DNA of 64,000 nucleotides, from positions 1-64,000 of the forward strand of contig NZ_PPHG01000089.1 of NCBI RefSeq assembly GCF_002904295.1, written 5' to 3'. The position numbers and the translations under genes were made by a program. Of this stretch, positions 8,260 to 16,943 are shown piece after piece. Source of the stretch: Amycolatopsis sp. CA-128772 (GTDB taxonomy: Bacteria > Actinomycetota > Actinomycetes > Mycobacteriales > Pseudonocardiaceae). Within the stretch, counting starts at the first letter, position 1; every line of letters begins with the position of its first letter. The notes under the pieces were generated by a model. That model was given only the letters and a program-made list of their open reading frames with translations. It was not told where the DNA came from and did no database searches.

Positions 8260-10112
8260 CGCAGATCGCCCGCACCAGGCAGCGCGAGCGGGTAACCCTC
8301 TGACGTGATCGCGGCGGTCCCGGAGCGAATCGCGGCGACGTCGGCCTGCAGCTGCGGCCAGTCCGGTCGTTGCTCGACGCCGACGGTGCGGCCGAGGATG
8401 GGGCGGAGGTTGCCATGCAGGATCAGAACCCGGCCGCGGTCGAGGGTGCGGATGTCGCCGGCGCGCAGCGTCGGGACGGTCTCCTCGCCGCTGGCGCCGC
8501 GTCCGACGCTGAACAGTCCGTCGCTGTGGTGCTGGTGGGTCCGGCGGCGGTGCTGCCCGGACAGCGTGGACAGCCACTCCAGCGTCTTGTCGTCCTTCAA
8601 CCCCGGGAACGCGGTCAGGGTGAGGGTGTTGTCGATCAGCTGCAGCCGGCCCGGTTCGCCGTAGAGCTCGTCCAGCTGGGAGCGCGACTGCGCAGACCAG
8701 TGGATCAGCACGCCACGGCCGGCGGAGTCGGCGATGATCGCCGGCAGCCGCGGCACCGGCGTCCCCGCGAACAGCTCATCCAAGATCGCCGTGGTCGGTG
8801 GTTCCAGCCGTCGGCGTTCGCGGCGCAGCGCGGTGTCCTGGGCGGTGGTGAGGATCTGCTCCACCAGCGCCGTGAGCACCGGCCGAGCCTGCGGTGCTTG
8901 GTGTTCTCCGGCGATGATGAACAGGCTGCCGTGGCGGCGCAGGAACTCGTCGATGTTCAGTTCGTCGGCCGGGCTGGGGGTGGCGAAGTAGCGGATGGCG
9001 GGGTTCATGAACGGCTCGATCGCGCGGCGGACCGACATCCAGACTGCGTCGGAGGTCTCGGCGACCATCCCGATCTCCGACTCCAAATTCTGCGCCAGCT
9101 GCGGATACTGCTGCTCCAGCAACTCCACCGGCTCTCGGTCGGCGGGTTTGGCGATCGACCACCGCACCAGGTGATCGACCGTGCGGTGGTGCATGGCGGC
9201 GGCGAGCAGGTACGCCTGCATGACGATCCTGGCCCGGCCGCGGAACACCGCGTCGTTGCCGCCGACGTTCTCCAGCCCGAGCGACGACGCTTCGATCAGC
9301 GTCTCCGCCCGTCGCAGTGCGACGGCGGGGTCGGCGCAGCCGGTGACCGGGGACCAGCGGGCGTGTGCCGGCCAGGACAAGGTGCCGGTGGCGTCGATCA
9401 CCAGCACGGGCCCGCCATCTGGGCGGCGGGTGCGGGCCAGCAGGCACCACTCGGCGAGGTCGTTCTTCGTCGTCGACGCCACCAGCGCCCCCGGAGCGGC
9501 GAGCACCTTGTGCACCAAGTCCGTGCGAGACTTGCCCGAGCGGGTCGGCGCGATCGTCCCGGTCGGGGTCTCCAGCGAGGTCACCAGCTGCTGGCGCCGC
9601 GGACCTTGGTGCAGCGGGACCGCGATCTGCTCGAGCGGCGCGGTCCGGCGTTGCTCGTCGGTGAGGTCACCGCGAGTCCACGCCGCGGTCGCGCGCGCAG
9701 CGGCGACCGACAGGATCTTGGCCATCTCGCGGCGGGTGGCGTGTCCGGCGTCGGTCGGCGCGACCCGCCGCCAGACCGGGATCGCCGTGCCGACGGTCAG
9801 GCCGGCGGCGAGCATGGTGATCGTGGTGAACCATATGTAGAACGCCAGCTGGTGATCGCTGACCGCGCCCGACCACGGGACCGGCAGCGCCGGCCCGGGA
9901 TCAGCGGCGTGGAAGGCGACCGTCAGGGCGAAGCCCGCCCATGCGGTGATCGACGGCCACGCCCAGGTGCCGGTGAAGAACCCGGTGACCACGACGGCGG
10001 CGGTGACGACGATCGCGCCGAGTGCGCAGAGGACCGCCAGGGCGGCGACCGCGAGGCCCATCAGGGCGACGTCGCGGTCGAGGTTGAGGGTGTCGGTGCG
10101 TGTGCGCGGCAT
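8256..10112 (-). CDS. TraG/VirD4-family type IV coupling protein
   Basis: 618-residue inner-membrane ATPase that links the relaxase-DNA complex to the secretion channel. Two N-terminal membrane regions (about residues 17-50 and 85-110) are followed by the nucleotide-binding domain: Walker A APTRSGKS near residue 190 and DELFAG in the Walker B-like position near 435, with a TraM-recognition segment (IADSAGRGVLIHWSAQSRSQ) after it. The start is ATG 10112, preceded by GGGAGGAG at good spacing; a longer frame to 10151 lacks this support. Only about 42 nt separate it from the NlpC/P60 gene, and its stop overlaps the DUF4913 start by 4 nt. Confidence 0.9.
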   Translation of the reverse strand: MPRTRTDTLNLDRDVALMGLAVAALAVLCALGAIVVTAAVVVTGFFTGTWAWPSITAWAGFALTVAFHAADPGPALPVPWSGAVSDHQLAFYIWFTTITMLAAGLTVGTAIPVWRRVAPTDAGHATRREMAKILSVAAARATAAWTRGDLTDEQRRTAPLEQIAVPLHQGPRRQQLVTSLETPTGTIAPTRSGKSRTDLVHKVLAAPGALVASTTKNDLAEWCLLARTRRPDGGPVLVIDATGTLSWPAHARWSPVTGCADPAVALRRAETLIEASSLGLENVGGNDAVFRGRARIVMQAYLLAAAMHHRTVDHLVRWSIAKPADREPVELLEQQYPQLAQNLESEIGMVAETSDAVWMSVRRAIEPFMNPAIRYFATPSPADELNIDEFLRRHGSLFIIAGEHQAPQARPVLTALVEQILTTAQDTALRRERRRLEPPTTAILDELFAGTPVPRLPAIIADSAGRGVLIHWSAQSRSQLDELYGEPGRLQLIDNTLTLTAFPGLKDDKTLEWLSTLSGQHRRRTHQHHSDGLFSVGRGASGEETVPTLRAGDIRTLDRGRVLILHGNLRPILGRTVGVEQRPDWPQLQADVAAIRSGTAAITSEGYPLALPGAGDLR

Positions 10113-10154
10113 TGGCCGCTCCTCCCGGACAGCGGGAGAGCAGCACCACAAGAT

Positions 10155-11282
10155 TCATCGAAGTGGGCTCCCTCCCGGTGGCGGGGAGGGCGAACTCGGG
10201 TCGGCGATCCGGCGGATCGCGACAATCTTTGAAGTCCAAGCCGACAGCGGTTCGAGGATGACGCCGGTGTCGGTGTCGTAGGCGTCGACGATCAGTCCGT
10301 GCCCGGCGTACATCCCGACGTGCCGCGGTATCTGCGCGGTGCCGAGGGAGCCGGGAATGAACAGCAGATCCCCAGGCTGCACCTGCTGGATAGAGGAGAC
10401 CGCGTGGCCGGCGTGGACCTGGCTGACCGTCCCGGCCGGGATCCCGATGCCGGCGGCGGCCCAGGAAGCGAGCATCAGCCCGGAGCAGTCGTAGGCGCTC
10501 GGGCCCTTCGCGCCCCACACGTAGGGCTTGCCGAGTTGGCCCAGGGCGAAGCCGACCGCGGCGCGCTGGCGGACATCGGCCGGCAGCGTGAACCCAGGTG
10601 GCAGCTTCGTCGGGTCGACCTTGCCGGGGTCGCGAGGGACGTCCGATCCGCCCTGGTCCGGGCAGAGCGTCTTCGTCTGCACAGCCTCCGTCCCGCCGCC
10701 AGGCGCCAGAGGCGGGGTCGCATTGTCCGGGCCGGTCCAGAACCGATCCACGATCGCCGCCGCAGCCGGTTCGCGCGAGGCGTAGCGGTCTGGGAAGCCG
10801 CTGCGCTGCACCGCCTGCTCGGCCCGGCCCGGTGCCATGGTGTCCCAGCCGGGCAACGCGATCATGGCGTCTAGGAACTTTTCGGTGGCGTAGACGGGGT
10901 TGAGGATCTGCTCGCGGGTGCCCCAGCCTTGGCTCGGGCGTTGCTGGAACACTCCGACCGAGTCGCCGTCGCCGTGGTCGAGGTTGCGCAGCCCGGACTC
11001 GACCATCCCGGTGGCGATCGCGAGGACCGCCGCCCGCCGAGGCAGCCGGCGTTGCTGCACGATGTCGACGATGGTGCGGGCGATGTCCATCTCGTCGGCG
11101 CCCAGCTGCTGCCGGTCAACGACGACCGAGCCGCCGCCCGGGCCGCCCTGTTCGCACCCAGACAGTTGCACGACCGTCGCCACCGTTGCGGGCACGACGA
11201 TCAGGACCACAGCAATTATCGGCACCATCACCAGCCCGACCATCGTACCGACCGCGACGGCAACGATCCCGTCGGGCCTCAC
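10155..11282 (-). CDS. Membrane-anchored NlpC/P60 peptidoglycan hydrolase of the transfer apparatus
   Basis: 375 residues. A hydrophobic anchor (about 8-38) is followed by a lysozyme-like/transglycosylase-type segment (MVESGLRNLDHGDGDSVGVF, about 90-110) and a C-terminal NlpC/P60 domain with the catalytic Cys in YDCSGLM near residue 265 and His in PRHVGMY near 318. It probably opens peptidoglycan locally for the conjugation channel, playing the VirB1 role. ATG at 11282 overlaps the VirB4 ATPase stop by 4 nt. The two-domain arrangement is the usual one in Gram-positive conjugative systems. Confidence 0.9.
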   Translation of the reverse strand: MRPDGIVAVAVGTMVGLVMVPIIAVVLIVVPATVATVVQLSGCEQGGPGGGSVVVDRQQLGADEMDIARTIVDIVQQRRLPRRAAVLAIATGMVESGLRNLDHGDGDSVGVFQQRPSQGWGTREQILNPVYATEKFLDAMIALPGWDTMAPGRAEQAVQRSGFPDRYASREPAAAAIVDRFWTGPDNATPPLAPGGGTEAVQTKTLCPDQGGSDVPRDPGKVDPTKLPPGFTLPADVRQRAAVGFALGQLGKPYVWGAKGPSAYDCSGLMLASWAAAGIGIPAGTVSQVHAGHAVSSIQQVQPGDLLFIPGSLGTAQIPRHVGMYAGHGLIVDAYDTDTGVILEPLSAWTSKIVAIRRIADPSSPSPPPGGSPLR

Positions 11283-12817
11283 GACGACCTCGCCACGGAA
11301 GCGCTGGGCGCCGGCGGATTCGGTTTCCGGACCAACTGGGAATTGGTGTCGAAAATCTGCCGCTCAACCCGGCTCAGCACCGTCTGCACCTTGAGGCCCG
11401 TCCGGTTTTCGATCTTCCACAGCGCGCGGCCTTGCCGGTCGTTGGCCCACCCCGTGGTGGCTTCGTGCTCCCTGTCCGACAGGGCGAGAACGTCAGCCAG
11501 CTCGCTCGCCACGCGCGTCGACTGTCCCAGCAGGACACGAATCGAGCACAGCGCGAGCAGATCGCGGGCGATGGCGACTTCCTGGGAACCGGTGGCGCCG
11601 ACGGAGAGGAAGTCACCCGGCTTGTGACTGACCAGAATCTGGATCTTGCGTTCCGCGCGCGAGAGCCGTAGTTCGCTGTCGACAGCCTGGACCGCGCGCA
11701 AGCCCAAGCGGAGTTGGCGCCAGATCTCGTCCCGGACGACGATCCGCAGCTCCCCGTCGTTCTGCAGATCCGTCGCCAGCGACGACCACGAGCCCAAGCA
11801 CGTCAGCGCGACAGCGACGGCCTGGTCGCCGCGGGTCCGCAGCCGCGAGAGGTCCAGGCTCTGGATGGGGGCGTTCCAGTCGACGGTGAAGTTCGTGGCC
11901 GCGTCGAACAGGCCGGCCAGCGGGCCGGAGATCAGGTTGGCCAACGCGTCGGTGATTGAGCGGAGATGGTCGAGGAACTGGCGGCGGCCGGCGAAGCGCA
12001 GGCCCTCCCACAGCGGCTCCTCCGGGTCCGACAGCGCCTGGTGGACGCCGGGGATGGTGATCGGCGTGAGCTGGGTGTAGCCGTCGCTGACGCCGAGCAG
12101 CTGCCGCAGCACCGCCGACAGCGCAGCCTCATCAGTGACCGTGGGCCGGTAACCCTGGGCCTCGGCGAGCGCGACCAACAGCTGCACCCACCGGCCCAAG
12201 ACTCCATCGAGCTCGTCGCGCTGCCGCTCGATCGGCCACGCGTCCCAGCGGGCGGCCAAGGGGCCGAGGTCGAGGGCGTTGAGGCGGGCGCTGCTCCCCC
12301 GGCCGAGCATGATCGGCGTGATCCCGAGCGCGTGCAGCAGCGGGGTGTATTCGCCTTTGACGTCGCCGGAGATCAGGGTGCGGACACCGGTGAGCATCAT
12401 CCGCAGCAGGAACGCCACCACCGTCGAGGACTTGCCGCGGCCGGGCTCGCCGAACAGGACCATGTTCGGGTTGGTGCAGATCGAGCGCAGGACGAACTCG
12501 ACCGGGTGCAGGTAGAACGCGCCGCCGGAGTGGACGTCGTAGCCCATCCGCGCCCCGACCGCCGGCAGCGGGCTCGCCGCCAGCAGCGGGTACAACCCGC
12601 CGATCTCGTGCGTGCCGGCCTGGTAGACCTGCAGCGGCGCCGCCACCGGCGACCAGCCGTGCCCGGGCCGGGCGAACCCGCGCCGCGGCGCGGCCCGCTG
12701 GTTCACGCGGGTGCTACGGCCGTCCCGATGTCGGCGTCCCGTCGGTCGTGTGCTGAGCGCAGGCCCGAAACTTGCGAGCAGTTCCGCCGCGGTCCGCTCG
12801 TCGGTGCGGCGGCTCAT
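11279..12817 (-). CDS. VirB4/TraC-like secretion ATPase (C-terminal ATPase half)
   Basis: 512-residue ATPase powering the type IV secretion system. Walker A GEPGRGKSS lies near residue 130 after an N-terminal linker rich in Arg; ISGDVKGEY and the conserved QILVSHKPGDFL segment near 405 match VirB4-like ATPases of actinobacteria. The usual VirB4 N-terminal domain is missing here and is supplied by the preceding SCO6880-type protein, so the VirB4 function is split over two genes. The start is ATG 12817, overlapping the upstream stop by 4 nt; upstream extension to 12967 is antisense-like Arg-rich sequence and rejected. Confidence 0.88.
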   Translation of the reverse strand: MSRRTDERTAAELLASFGPALSTRPTGRRHRDGRSTRVNQRAAPRRGFARPGHGWSPVAAPLQVYQAGTHEIGGLYPLLAASPLPAVGARMGYDVHSGGAFYLHPVEFVLRSICTNPNMVLFGEPGRGKSSTVVAFLLRMMLTGVRTLISGDVKGEYTPLLHALGITPIMLGRGSSARLNALDLGPLAARWDAWPIERQRDELDGVLGRWVQLLVALAEAQGYRPTVTDEAALSAVLRQLLGVSDGYTQLTPITIPGVHQALSDPEEPLWEGLRFAGRRQFLDHLRSITDALANLISGPLAGLFDAATNFTVDWNAPIQSLDLSRLRTRGDQAVAVALTCLGSWSSLATDLQNDGELRIVVRDEIWRQLRLGLRAVQAVDSELRLSRAERKIQILVSHKPGDFLSVGATGSQEVAIARDLLALCSIRVLLGQSTRVASELADVLALSDREHEATTGWANDRQGRALWKIENRTGLKVQTVLSRVERQIFDTNSQLVRKPNPPAPSASVARSS

Positions 12818-14319
12818 GACGCGCCGCCCCGCAGCTGTGGCAGCCCGACACCGACGGGCAGGACGGCGGCGACGAACCCGGCGTCCTGAGCCAGTTCCAT
12901 CCGCAGCAGCTGGAAGCGGCCCGCGATGTCGTTCTCCAGCTTCGCGGCGTGGTCCTCGACATTCCACGTGTCCGGGATCGTGACGGCCGCGGCGACGGCG
13001 AAGCGGACGATCCCGTGCCCGGCCGCGACCGCGTGCTCCTGCGCCCGCGCCCCGCCCGCCTCGCGGGCTTCGGCCGCGCCGGAGTTGAACCCCTTCGACG
13101 ACTTCCAGTCCCGCACGACTCCAGTGCGGAACCGCAGCCGACGCACGGCCTTGCGAGACCGGTGCTGAGAGAGGGTTTCGTAGTGAATGGCCAGGCTGCG
13201 GCGCTCGCCGGCGGTCTTGACCGCCAGCAGCCCGCCCAGTGACCCGAACACCGTCCCGGCCTCAGGCATCAACACCGAGTAGGACACCGTCGCGAAGCCG
13301 TCGTGGTAATACGCCCGCGGCGACGGTGCCGGGGCGTGCACCGGACCTGCGGTTGCCCAGCGGACACCGGCGTCCCCGGCCTGGTGGCGGCGCGCGGCGA
13401 GACCGGCGGCGCTGGCCGGGTTAAATCCAGTGCGGATCGCCACCGCCAGTTCCGGGCCAGACAGCCATTTGACGCCGGTCGCGCCGAGAGACTTGAGCTT
13501 GTCCTCGAGCCCGTCCAGCACGCGGTACAGCACCGCGGCCCGGCCGGCGACTCCGCCCCCGGCCGCGGCAGCCGGGCGCCGCAACGCGTCTTCGGTGCCG
13601 GAGAGGGTGACGAACACTTCGTGCCGGACCGACACCGCCCCGACCAGCCGATCCAGCTCCTCACTCGCCTGCCGCGCGAGTGCCGGGGCATCCGGGACGT
13701 CATGCTCGGCCCGCCAGGCTTGGTGGTCGGCGCCGTCGTCGGGCACAGTGCGCACCAGCAGGCTCATCCGGTCGATGACCTCGCGGTGCCCGATCGACAG
13801 CAGCAGGTTCCCGAGCCGGTTGGCCAGGCGTTCGCACTGGGCATCCGAGAGCATTCCGACCCCGGCATGGGTCAGCCGCGCGGTGGCGCCCCACCGGCCA
13901 TCGCCGGTGTCGTGGATCAGGCACACCCGCCCCAGATCCCTCAACGGCGGCCCGTCGGGAAACCGCAGCCGGGCCAGCACCCCGGGCAGATCCGGCTCGT
14001 CCAGATCCGTGGCTTGCCCGGCGACCGCGCGCGACTGCCACCGCGACCAGCCCAGCGCGATGCCGGCGCGGTAAAGCAGCAGATGGCCCAGCCACCGCAG
14101 CGCCGGGCGACCGCGGACCGGCACGACTACAAGCGCCGCGGCCGTACCGCAGAGCCCGCCCAGCGCCAGCGCCTGCCCGAAGTGCCCGGCCGCCAGCGCG
14201 AGGATCACCGGCACGGCGAGTCCGACGCAGACGAACGCCTGCACGGGTGTCAGTCCGATGATCCAGCCCGCGCGTTCCTTGCGGGACAGTCCCCTGTAGA
14301 TTCGAGTCGAGGCGGTCAC
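12814..14319 (-). CDS. SCO6880-family type IV secretion protein (VirB3/VirB4 N-terminal part)
   Basis: 501 residues. Two hydrophobic segments near the N-terminus (LTPVQAFVCVGLAVPVILAL and GLCGTAAALVVVPV) form a PrgI/VirB3-like anchor, followed by a soluble region without a Walker motif that resembles the N-terminal domain of VirB4. The family is restricted to actinobacterial conjugative elements and is almost always followed by a separate ATPase gene, as here. Both ends are coupled by 4-nt overlaps (14316-14319 upstream, 12814-12817 downstream), suggesting stoichiometric production of the two halves. Confidence 0.85.
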   Translation of the reverse strand: MTASTRIYRGLSRKERAGWIIGLTPVQAFVCVGLAVPVILALAAGHFGQALALGGLCGTAAALVVVPVRGRPALRWLGHLLLYRAGIALGWSRWQSRAVAGQATDLDEPDLPGVLARLRFPDGPPLRDLGRVCLIHDTGDGRWGATARLTHAGVGMLSDAQCERLANRLGNLLLSIGHREVIDRMSLLVRTVPDDGADHQAWRAEHDVPDAPALARQASEELDRLVGAVSVRHEVFVTLSGTEDALRRPAAAAGGGVAGRAAVLYRVLDGLEDKLKSLGATGVKWLSGPELAVAIRTGFNPASAAGLAARRHQAGDAGVRWATAGPVHAPAPSPRAYYHDGFATVSYSVLMPEAGTVFGSLGGLLAVKTAGERRSLAIHYETLSQHRSRKAVRRLRFRTGVVRDWKSSKGFNSGAAEAREAGGARAQEHAVAAGHGIVRFAVAAAVTIPDTWNVEDHAAKLENDIAGRFQLLRMELAQDAGFVAAVLPVGVGLPQLRGGAS

Positions 14320-15746
14320 AGCAGCACCGCGGCTTCCTCGGCGTCACCGGCCGCCGCACCACCGCCACCGTCATCCGGTGGCGGACCACCCGGAGGCTTT
14401 GGCGCCGGCGGTGTCGGTGGGGTCGGCGGTGTCGGCGGCCCGCTCTCGCCCGGCGGATCGAGTGGCTGCCCGTCGTCATCGCCGTCGTCCATGGGCCCGG
14501 GAACGCTTGCGCCCCCGACCCCGTCGCCTCCTGAGTCCGCCACTTCGGTCGCCGAACCGGTTTTCGGTCCTTCCGCGCCAGTACTGGATAAGCCCGTGTC
14601 GCGTGCATCGCCACCGGATCCGCCGGCTGTGCCTGGTCTACCGGGAGCGTCTGTTCCGCGGGACACGTCTGCGTCATCGGATGACTCGACGGTCGAATCA
14701 TCCTCGGCGGCGGCCTGGTCGAAGCGATCGACGTTGGCCTGCTCCTGGCCGTCACCGCCGTTCTCCCCGTCGTCGCCGTTGTTGTCGCCGAACTCCTTGC
14801 CCACTTTGTTCCAGAACGCCCGGGCCATGCGCCCAGCGATGCTGTTGGCGCCGTAGGACTCCGAACCCGCGTCCGATAGCTTGTCCCGGAACACCCCCTG
14901 CGGGTCGACGTCGGAGTCGACGAACGCGAACAGCTTGAACAGCACCAGCGGCACACACAGCGCGACGAACAACACCCCGATCCCGGCCAGCAGCCCGGAC
15001 AGGCCCTGCGCGCCACCGACCATTGCTACCGCCAGCACCAGCACGAACGCCAGAGCCGGTTTCATCACGATGGCGACCAGGCCCCAGCGGGCAACTTTCC
15101 AGTACCACCGCGTGGTCGCGTCCGCCACCAGCCCAGCCGCGGCAATCGGAACCGTGGCGACCACCAGGTAGATCGCCGCCTCGCGGAATACCGCCTCGAA
15201 CGCGAAGCCCAGCCCGGCCGGGATGACGCCGAAGGCGCCGGCGAGACCGAGCACGACGTTCTTCACCTCGTCGGAGAGGGCGTCGGTGAAGCCGGTCATG
15301 TTTAGTGCGTCGCGGAAGTTCCCCACCCGAAGCCCGATGGACAGGATCGCTTCGGTCAGCCCGTCGGCCGCGGCGAGGAACGCCGCGACCACCCCGACGG
15401 TCACCGCGAGGGTGATGCCGTACTGGATCGGGCCGGTGATCAGGCGCATGAAGCCGCGGCCGCCGTGCAGGACGGTGATGATGATCTGCCAGAAGAACAT
15501 CCCCAGCGCGATGACCCCGGACATCCACAGCGTCATCGGCCACAGGATCGACACCGGTCCATCCGTGGTGGACACCGTGAAGAGGGAGAACTGGTCGACC
15601 AGCTGGAACGCGGTGCGCAAAATGAACAAAGCAGCGGCCCAGGTCGCAGCCATGAGCGGCTCGAGAACCCCGGCCGCGGTCGCTTTGACCCCCGCGCCGG
15701 CCAGCCTGCCCAGCGCCTTCAGCAACTCGAGCTCCGCGGGCGTCAT
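14316..15746 (-). CDS. VirB6/TrbL-like polytopic membrane channel protein
   Basis: 476 residues. Residues about 1-290 contain six or more transmembrane stretches (for example TLWMSGVIALGMFFWQIIIT, LAVTVGVVAAFLAA and LLAGIGVLFVALCVPLVLF). The remaining 180 residues are soluble, acidic and disordered, ending in Pro/Gly runs (PPTPPTPPTPPAP). This plan, a membrane core plus long hydrophilic tail, is typical of VirB6/TrbL-type proteins lining the translocation channel. The start is ATG 15746 with a 4-nt overlap; the upstream Arg-rich extension to 15854 is rejected. Confidence 0.82.
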   Translation of the reverse strand: MTPAELELLKALGRLAGAGVKATAAGVLEPLMAATWAAALFILRTAFQLVDQFSLFTVSTTDGPVSILWPMTLWMSGVIALGMFFWQIIITVLHGGRGFMRLITGPIQYGITLAVTVGVVAAFLAAADGLTEAILSIGLRVGNFRDALNMTGFTDALSDEVKNVVLGLAGAFGVIPAGLGFAFEAVFREAAIYLVVATVPIAAAGLVADATTRWYWKVARWGLVAIVMKPALAFVLVLAVAMVGGAQGLSGLLAGIGVLFVALCVPLVLFKLFAFVDSDVDPQGVFRDKLSDAGSESYGANSIAGRMARAFWNKVGKEFGDNNGDDGENGGDGQEQANVDRFDQAAAEDDSTVESSDDADVSRGTDAPGRPGTAGGSGGDARDTGLSSTGAEGPKTGSATEVADSGGDGVGGASVPGPMDDGDDDGQPLDPPGESGPPTPPTPPTPPAPKPPGGPPPDDGGGGAAAGDAEEAAVLL

Positions 15747-16558
15747 CGGACGCCGTCCCGGGTCAGGGGCCGGTAGCCCGCCGCGACCGATTCGGCGCTG
15801 CCCGGCCACGCCGACGCTGCGTAGGCGGCGCGGGCGCCGGGAGCAATCCGCCACGCGGTACCGGTCCAGCGCAGGGCCTGGCAGTCGCCGATACCCATGC
15901 GTGTGCTCTGGCCCTGGTAGTCGAAGCTCAGCTGCCCGAGCGTGCAGACGACGGCGAACCGGCCCGCGTCGGTGGTGCCTTTAATCAGGCCCTGGGACAC
16001 CTCGTAGGTCACCGTCAGGCCGGGCTTGAGCTCGCCTGGGCGGATGCCGGCTTCATCGCGGAAGGACGACAGCAGCGCGAGCGGACCGCTGCCTTGTGGA
16101 GATGGAGCGCGCGCAAGCGCGAACTCGTCGTAGGCCCGCAGGTAGGTGGAGGGGTCGCCGCCGCGCAGAGCGGTTTCGTTGAAGTCGGTCAGCCAGCCGA
16201 GCGCGCCTTCCGCAGTGGCCGGGAACCCGTCGGAGATCACGCGGTTCGCGATCGGGGCCGGTCGTGGGACGGTGATCGGTGGCCCGGCCGTGGCGGTGGT
16301 CAGTTCGTGAGGAAGGGCCGCTTCGGGCGGCAGGGTCATCATGGGACGGATGGCCAGCGCGGTCACCTCGTCGACTGGCGCCGTGGGTGCCGGCGAGGAC
16401 GCGCCGCCGGGCGGAGCCGCGGCCGGCGGGGACGATGGTGGTGCCGTGGCCTGCCGGGCTACCAGCACCACGGCGACCGTGGCGACGAGCAGAACGACGA
16501 TGATGATCAGCCGGGGCGTTCGCCTACGATGGCGCGGCGATGCGGTGGAGGTGAACAT
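15743..16558 (-). CDS. Single-pass membrane protein of the secretion operon (VirB8-like position)
   Basis: 271 residues. A short basic N-terminus precedes one membrane helix (LIIIVVLLVATVAVVLVA, about 17-34), a Pro/Ala-rich linker, and a globular extracytoplasmic domain of about 150 residues (WLTDFNETALRGGDPSTYL ... TRMGIGDCQALRWTGTAWRI). One transmembrane segment followed by a compact external domain is the architecture of VirB8/TcpC-like assembly factors, but I see no diagnostic motif, so this role is inference from topology and operon position. It lies 3 nt after the small membrane protein and overlaps the VirB6-like gene by 4 nt. Confidence 0.65.
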   Translation of the reverse strand: MFTSTASPRHRRRTPRLIIIVVLLVATVAVVLVARQATAPPSSPPAAAPPGGASSPAPTAPVDEVTALAIRPMMTLPPEAALPHELTTATAGPPITVPRPAPIANRVISDGFPATAEGALGWLTDFNETALRGGDPSTYLRAYDEFALARAPSPQGSGPLALLSSFRDEAGIRPGELKPGLTVTYEVSQGLIKGTTDAGRFAVVCTLGQLSFDYQGQSTRMGIGDCQALRWTGTAWRIAPGARAAYAASAWPGSAESVAAGYRPLTRDGVR

Positions 16559-16561
16559 GGC

Positions 16562-16852
16562 TCAGCCGCCCGCGAAGCTGTTGATCAGCGACCAGCCGAT
16601 GCCGTAGAGGATCGCGCCGGCGACGGCGCAGAGCATCATGACGACGCCGACTTTCCCGGCCCGGTGGTGATCGACCCAGCGGCCGCCGACCCAGACGATC
16701 AGCCCGACGAAGAACCCGAGGATCAGTGCAACTCCCGCGCCCCACTTGACGTTGTTGAGCAGCCCCAGGATCTTGTCGCCGCCGATCTCGGGCTGCACGG
16801 GTGTCGGGTTCGGGATCTGGCCGAGCCAGTCGATGACAATGTGCGCGGACAT
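16562..16852 (-). CDS. Small two-TM membrane protein (VirB2-like position)
   Basis: 96 residues starting MSAHIVIDWLGQIPNP. Two hydrophobic helices (GVALILGFFVGLIVWVGG and VGVVMMLCAVAGAILYGIGW) flank a short basic loop (RWVDHHRAGK). Size and topology resemble VirB2/TrbC pilin-like subunits of Gram-positive systems, though no signal peptidase site is obvious. GGAGG five nt before ATG 16852 decides the start; the upstream TTG at 16864 is itself part of that ribosome site. It is first of the tightly packed secretion genes. Confidence 0.7.
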   Translation of the reverse strand: MSAHIVIDWLGQIPNPTPVQPEIGGDKILGLLNNVKWGAGVALILGFFVGLIVWVGGRWVDHHRAGKVGVVMMLCAVAGAILYGIGWSLINSFAGG

Positions 16853-16943
16853 CGCGCCCTCCAAGTCGCACCGCCCGACGTCGCGTCGAGCGGGTCAAGG
16901 GGGAGGGCGTTGAAGTTCTTCTCGCCTGATCGGGGGGATCGGC

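Noticed and set aside
8370..10232. 620-codon plus-strand frame antisense to the coupling protein
   Set aside because: Composition (Gln/Arg/Asp/Gly-rich, no motifs) marks it as an antisense shadow; the minus strand encodes a recognisable TraG/VirD4 protein.
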